Shown one piece after another: positions 62,649 through 64,000 of a DNA stretch of 64,000 bases. The DNA comes from Clostridia bacterium. GTDB taxonomy: Bacteria; Bacillota; Clostridia; Oscillospirales; CAG-272. The notes beneath the pieces were generated by a model that saw only the letters and a list, made by a program, of their open reading frames with translations, was not told where the DNA came from and ran no database searches. Numbering within the stretch: position 1 is the stretch's first letter; every line of letters begins with the position of its first letter. A program made the translations under genes and the position numbers. Location of the stretch: NCBI GenBank assembly GCA_017453205.1, contig JAFTKO010000008.1, positions 62,001 to 126,000 on the forward strand. The letters are read 5' to 3'.

Positions 62649-63893
62649 ATGAAAAAGAAAACGAAATTACTGCTCCTGCGCGTGCTTTTGGGCGTGCTGA
62701 TCCTTGCAAATATGGTTGTCATCTTCCTGTTCTCCGCACAAAACGGCGAGGAATCGGGAAAGACCAGCGGCGAGGTGACCAAGGTAGTTGCGGAGGTCAC
62801 CGTCAAGGATTTTGCGCAAAAGCCCGCACAGGAGCAAACCAAGATCATCGAAAAAATGCACCCCATATTGCGAAAGCTGGCGCACATGACCGAGTTCGGC
62901 TCGCTTGGTGCCTTGATCTTCTTATTGCTTCTGACTTGGAAAGGGAGTGTTTGGTGGCGCTTTGGCGCCTCCTTGGCAGGGACCTTTCTCTACGCCTGCA
63001 CCGATGAATTACATCAGCTGCTTGCCGAGGACCGCGGTCCGCAATTTATCGATGTCCTCATCGACACCTCGGGAGCGCTCATCACCTGTTCCGTGCTCCT
63101 TGCGGTCGTTCTGCTCATCAAACACAAAAAAGGAAAAAAATCTTCGCATATGCAAACAACACACTACGAAATCAAAAGCACTGTCAAAGATCTGCGCCTC
63201 CGTTTGGCACTGGCATCCGATCTGCACGGCTGTGAGACCGACGAGATCCTTGCCTGCTTGCGCAAGGAACAGCCCGACATGATCTTGATCCCGGGCGACT
63301 TGACCGATGACGCGGGACTCCGCGACAAGGACAATGCCTGTTATCAATTCTTGCGGGACTGTACCGCCATCGCCCCCACCTACTACTCGCTCGGCAACCA
63401 CGAGCTGGCATGCTACCACAAGGGCAACCCTTGGCGGCATCCGCATCCCCGATCCGTGCCCGCCGAGGTCAAGGCGCGCATTGCCGACACAGGCGCGGTC
63501 CTGTTGGATAATGAAAGTGTTTTGCACGGTGTTGTGCGCATTTGCGGGTTGACCTCGGGCATCAACGGCAAAAAGAACGAACCCGACGCGACAGCGCTCA
63601 AACGCTTTGCAAGCGAGTCCGGCTACCGCATTTTACTCTGCCACCACCCCGAATATTTTATGCCCTACATCAAGGAAACAGACATCGAGCTGACGGTCTG
63701 CGGACACGCGCACGGCGGTCAGTGGCGCTTTTTCGGACGGGGGACCTACGCACCCGGGCAAGGGATCTTCCCCAAATACACTGCGGGCGTCCTTGAAAAC
63801 CGTTGCGTCATCAGCCGCGGGCTCGGCAACCATACCCGCATCCCCCGCATCTTCAACAAGCCCGAGCTTGTTATCATTCACATTCAATCATAA
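62649..63893 (+). CDS. VanZ-like / metallophosphoesterase fusion
   Basis: A 414-aa membrane protein. Residues 1-165 are a VanZ-like domain with four helices (FSAQNGEES, HPILRKLAHMTEFGSLGALI, TDELHQLLAEDRGPQFIDVL). A basic linker (KHKKGKK) leads to a calcineurin-like phosphoesterase at ~180-414 (SDLHG, PGDLTDD, GNHELA, CHHPEYF, GHAHGGQWRFFG), closest to the YkuE/LpxH-like group. The linker places the phosphoesterase on the cytoplasmic face. The fusion is unusual. The start at 62649 has a weak ribosome site; GTG at 62625 is the alternative. Confidence 0.85.
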   Translation: MKKKTKLLLLRVLLGVLILANMVVIFLFSAQNGEESGKTSGEVTKVVAEVTVKDFAQKPAQEQTKIIEKMHPILRKLAHMTEFGSLGALIFLLLLTWKGSVWWRFGASLAGTFLYACTDELHQLLAEDRGPQFIDVLIDTSGALITCSVLLAVVLLIKHKKGKKSSHMQTTHYEIKSTVKDLRLRLALASDLHGCETDEILACLRKEQPDMILIPGDLTDDAGLRDKDNACYQFLRDCTAIAPTYYSLGNHELACYHKGNPWRHPHPRSVPAEVKARIADTGAVLLDNESVLHGVVRICGLTSGINGKKNEPDATALKRFASESGYRILLCHHPEYFMPYIKETDIELTVCGHAHGGQWRFFGRGTYAPGQGIFPKYTAGVLENRCVISRGLGNHTRIPRIFNKPELVIIHIQS

Positions 63894-63914
63894 AAAACAA
63901 AGGAGAATAAAAAA

Positions 63915-64000
63915 ATGTCAGTCATCACCATTACTTCCGAAAATTTTGAAACCGAGGTTCTGACCTCCGAAAAGCCCGTGCTCATCGACTTTTGGGCAGC
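63915..64000 (+). CDS. trxA: Thioredoxin, 3' partial
   Basis: The window ends 86 nt into this gene. The visible N-terminus [16 protein letters not shown], then [11 protein letters not shown], is the standard lead-in to the WCGPC active site just beyond the edge. AAAGGAG precedes the ATG, 21 nt after the fusion gene, so they may be co-transcribed. It reduces protein disulfides in the cytoplasm. Confidence 0.88.
   Translation, partial: MSVITITSENFETEVLTSEKPVLIDFWA

Overview
The window is chromosomal DNA from an anaerobic Gram-positive bacterium of the class Clostridia, most likely a gut relative of the Oscillospirales or Christensenellales (inferred). The evidence is a rubredoxin / flavodiiron / ferritin oxygen-defence set, a two-gene SufC-SufB-type Fe-S system, SpoVG, a YhaO/YhaN pair, a DUF512 protein next to Der, and a sugar ABC island with DUF5696 and YIP1 proteins. 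Promoters are textbook sigma-A type (TTGACA-17-TATAAT) and most genes have AGGAGG-like ribosome sites. There are no phage genes, insertion-sequence transposases, rRNAs or CRISPR arrays. Both window ends cut genes: a D-lactate dehydrogenase at the left and a thioredoxin at the right.

Layout. 0-6.1 kb: D-lactate dehydrogenase, ferritin, a CRP/FNR regulator divergent from a ferredoxin-like protein, a four-domain flavodiiron protein, rubredoxin, a ZIP metal transporter and a small XRE regulator with twin operators. 6.2-7.3 kb: repeat-rich intergenic DNA. 7.3-16 kb: housekeeping genes (DUF512, der, HAD hydrolase, obgE, ppa, alaS). 16-22.3 kb: accessory region with a glycerophosphodiester phosphodiesterase, an esterase, a BspA-type lipoprotein, and an S23/Avd-like four-helix-bundle module bracketed by hairpin arrays. 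22.3-22.9 kb: a five-tRNA operon. 23-38.2 kb: pepD-mreB, a MATE pump behind a leader terminator, recD2-comF, metK under a SAM-I riboswitch, a CPA2 antiporter, yhaO-yhaN and tRNA-Gln.

39.6-53.5 kb is the most distinctive region. It is a seven-gene, 14-kb operon read leftward: a giant secreted solute-binding protein (1255 aa), two permeases, an NHL-TPR-YIP1 membrane protein, a giant DUF5696 protein (1308 aa) with a possible TIM-barrel glycosidase core, and a second pair of permeases. There is no ATPase and no lipobox. A 500-bp AT-rich upstream region carries two identical perfect 15-bp palindromes. I read it as a dedicated complex for handling and importing one glycan, energised by an ATPase encoded elsewhere. 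54.4-64 kb: sufC-sufB, an rRNA methyltransferase, murC, spoVG, two metallophosphoesterases (one fused to a VanZ domain), an operon of three small unknown proteins and the start of trxA.

A non-autonomous MITE-like repeat (family A, about 275-335 bp, 17-bp terminal inverted repeats) recurs across the window. Three copies have both ends, and the copy at 62.25 kb has a perfect 10-bp target duplication overlapping the stop codon of the preceding gene. Two further repeat types (B and C) share the same gaps between genes.
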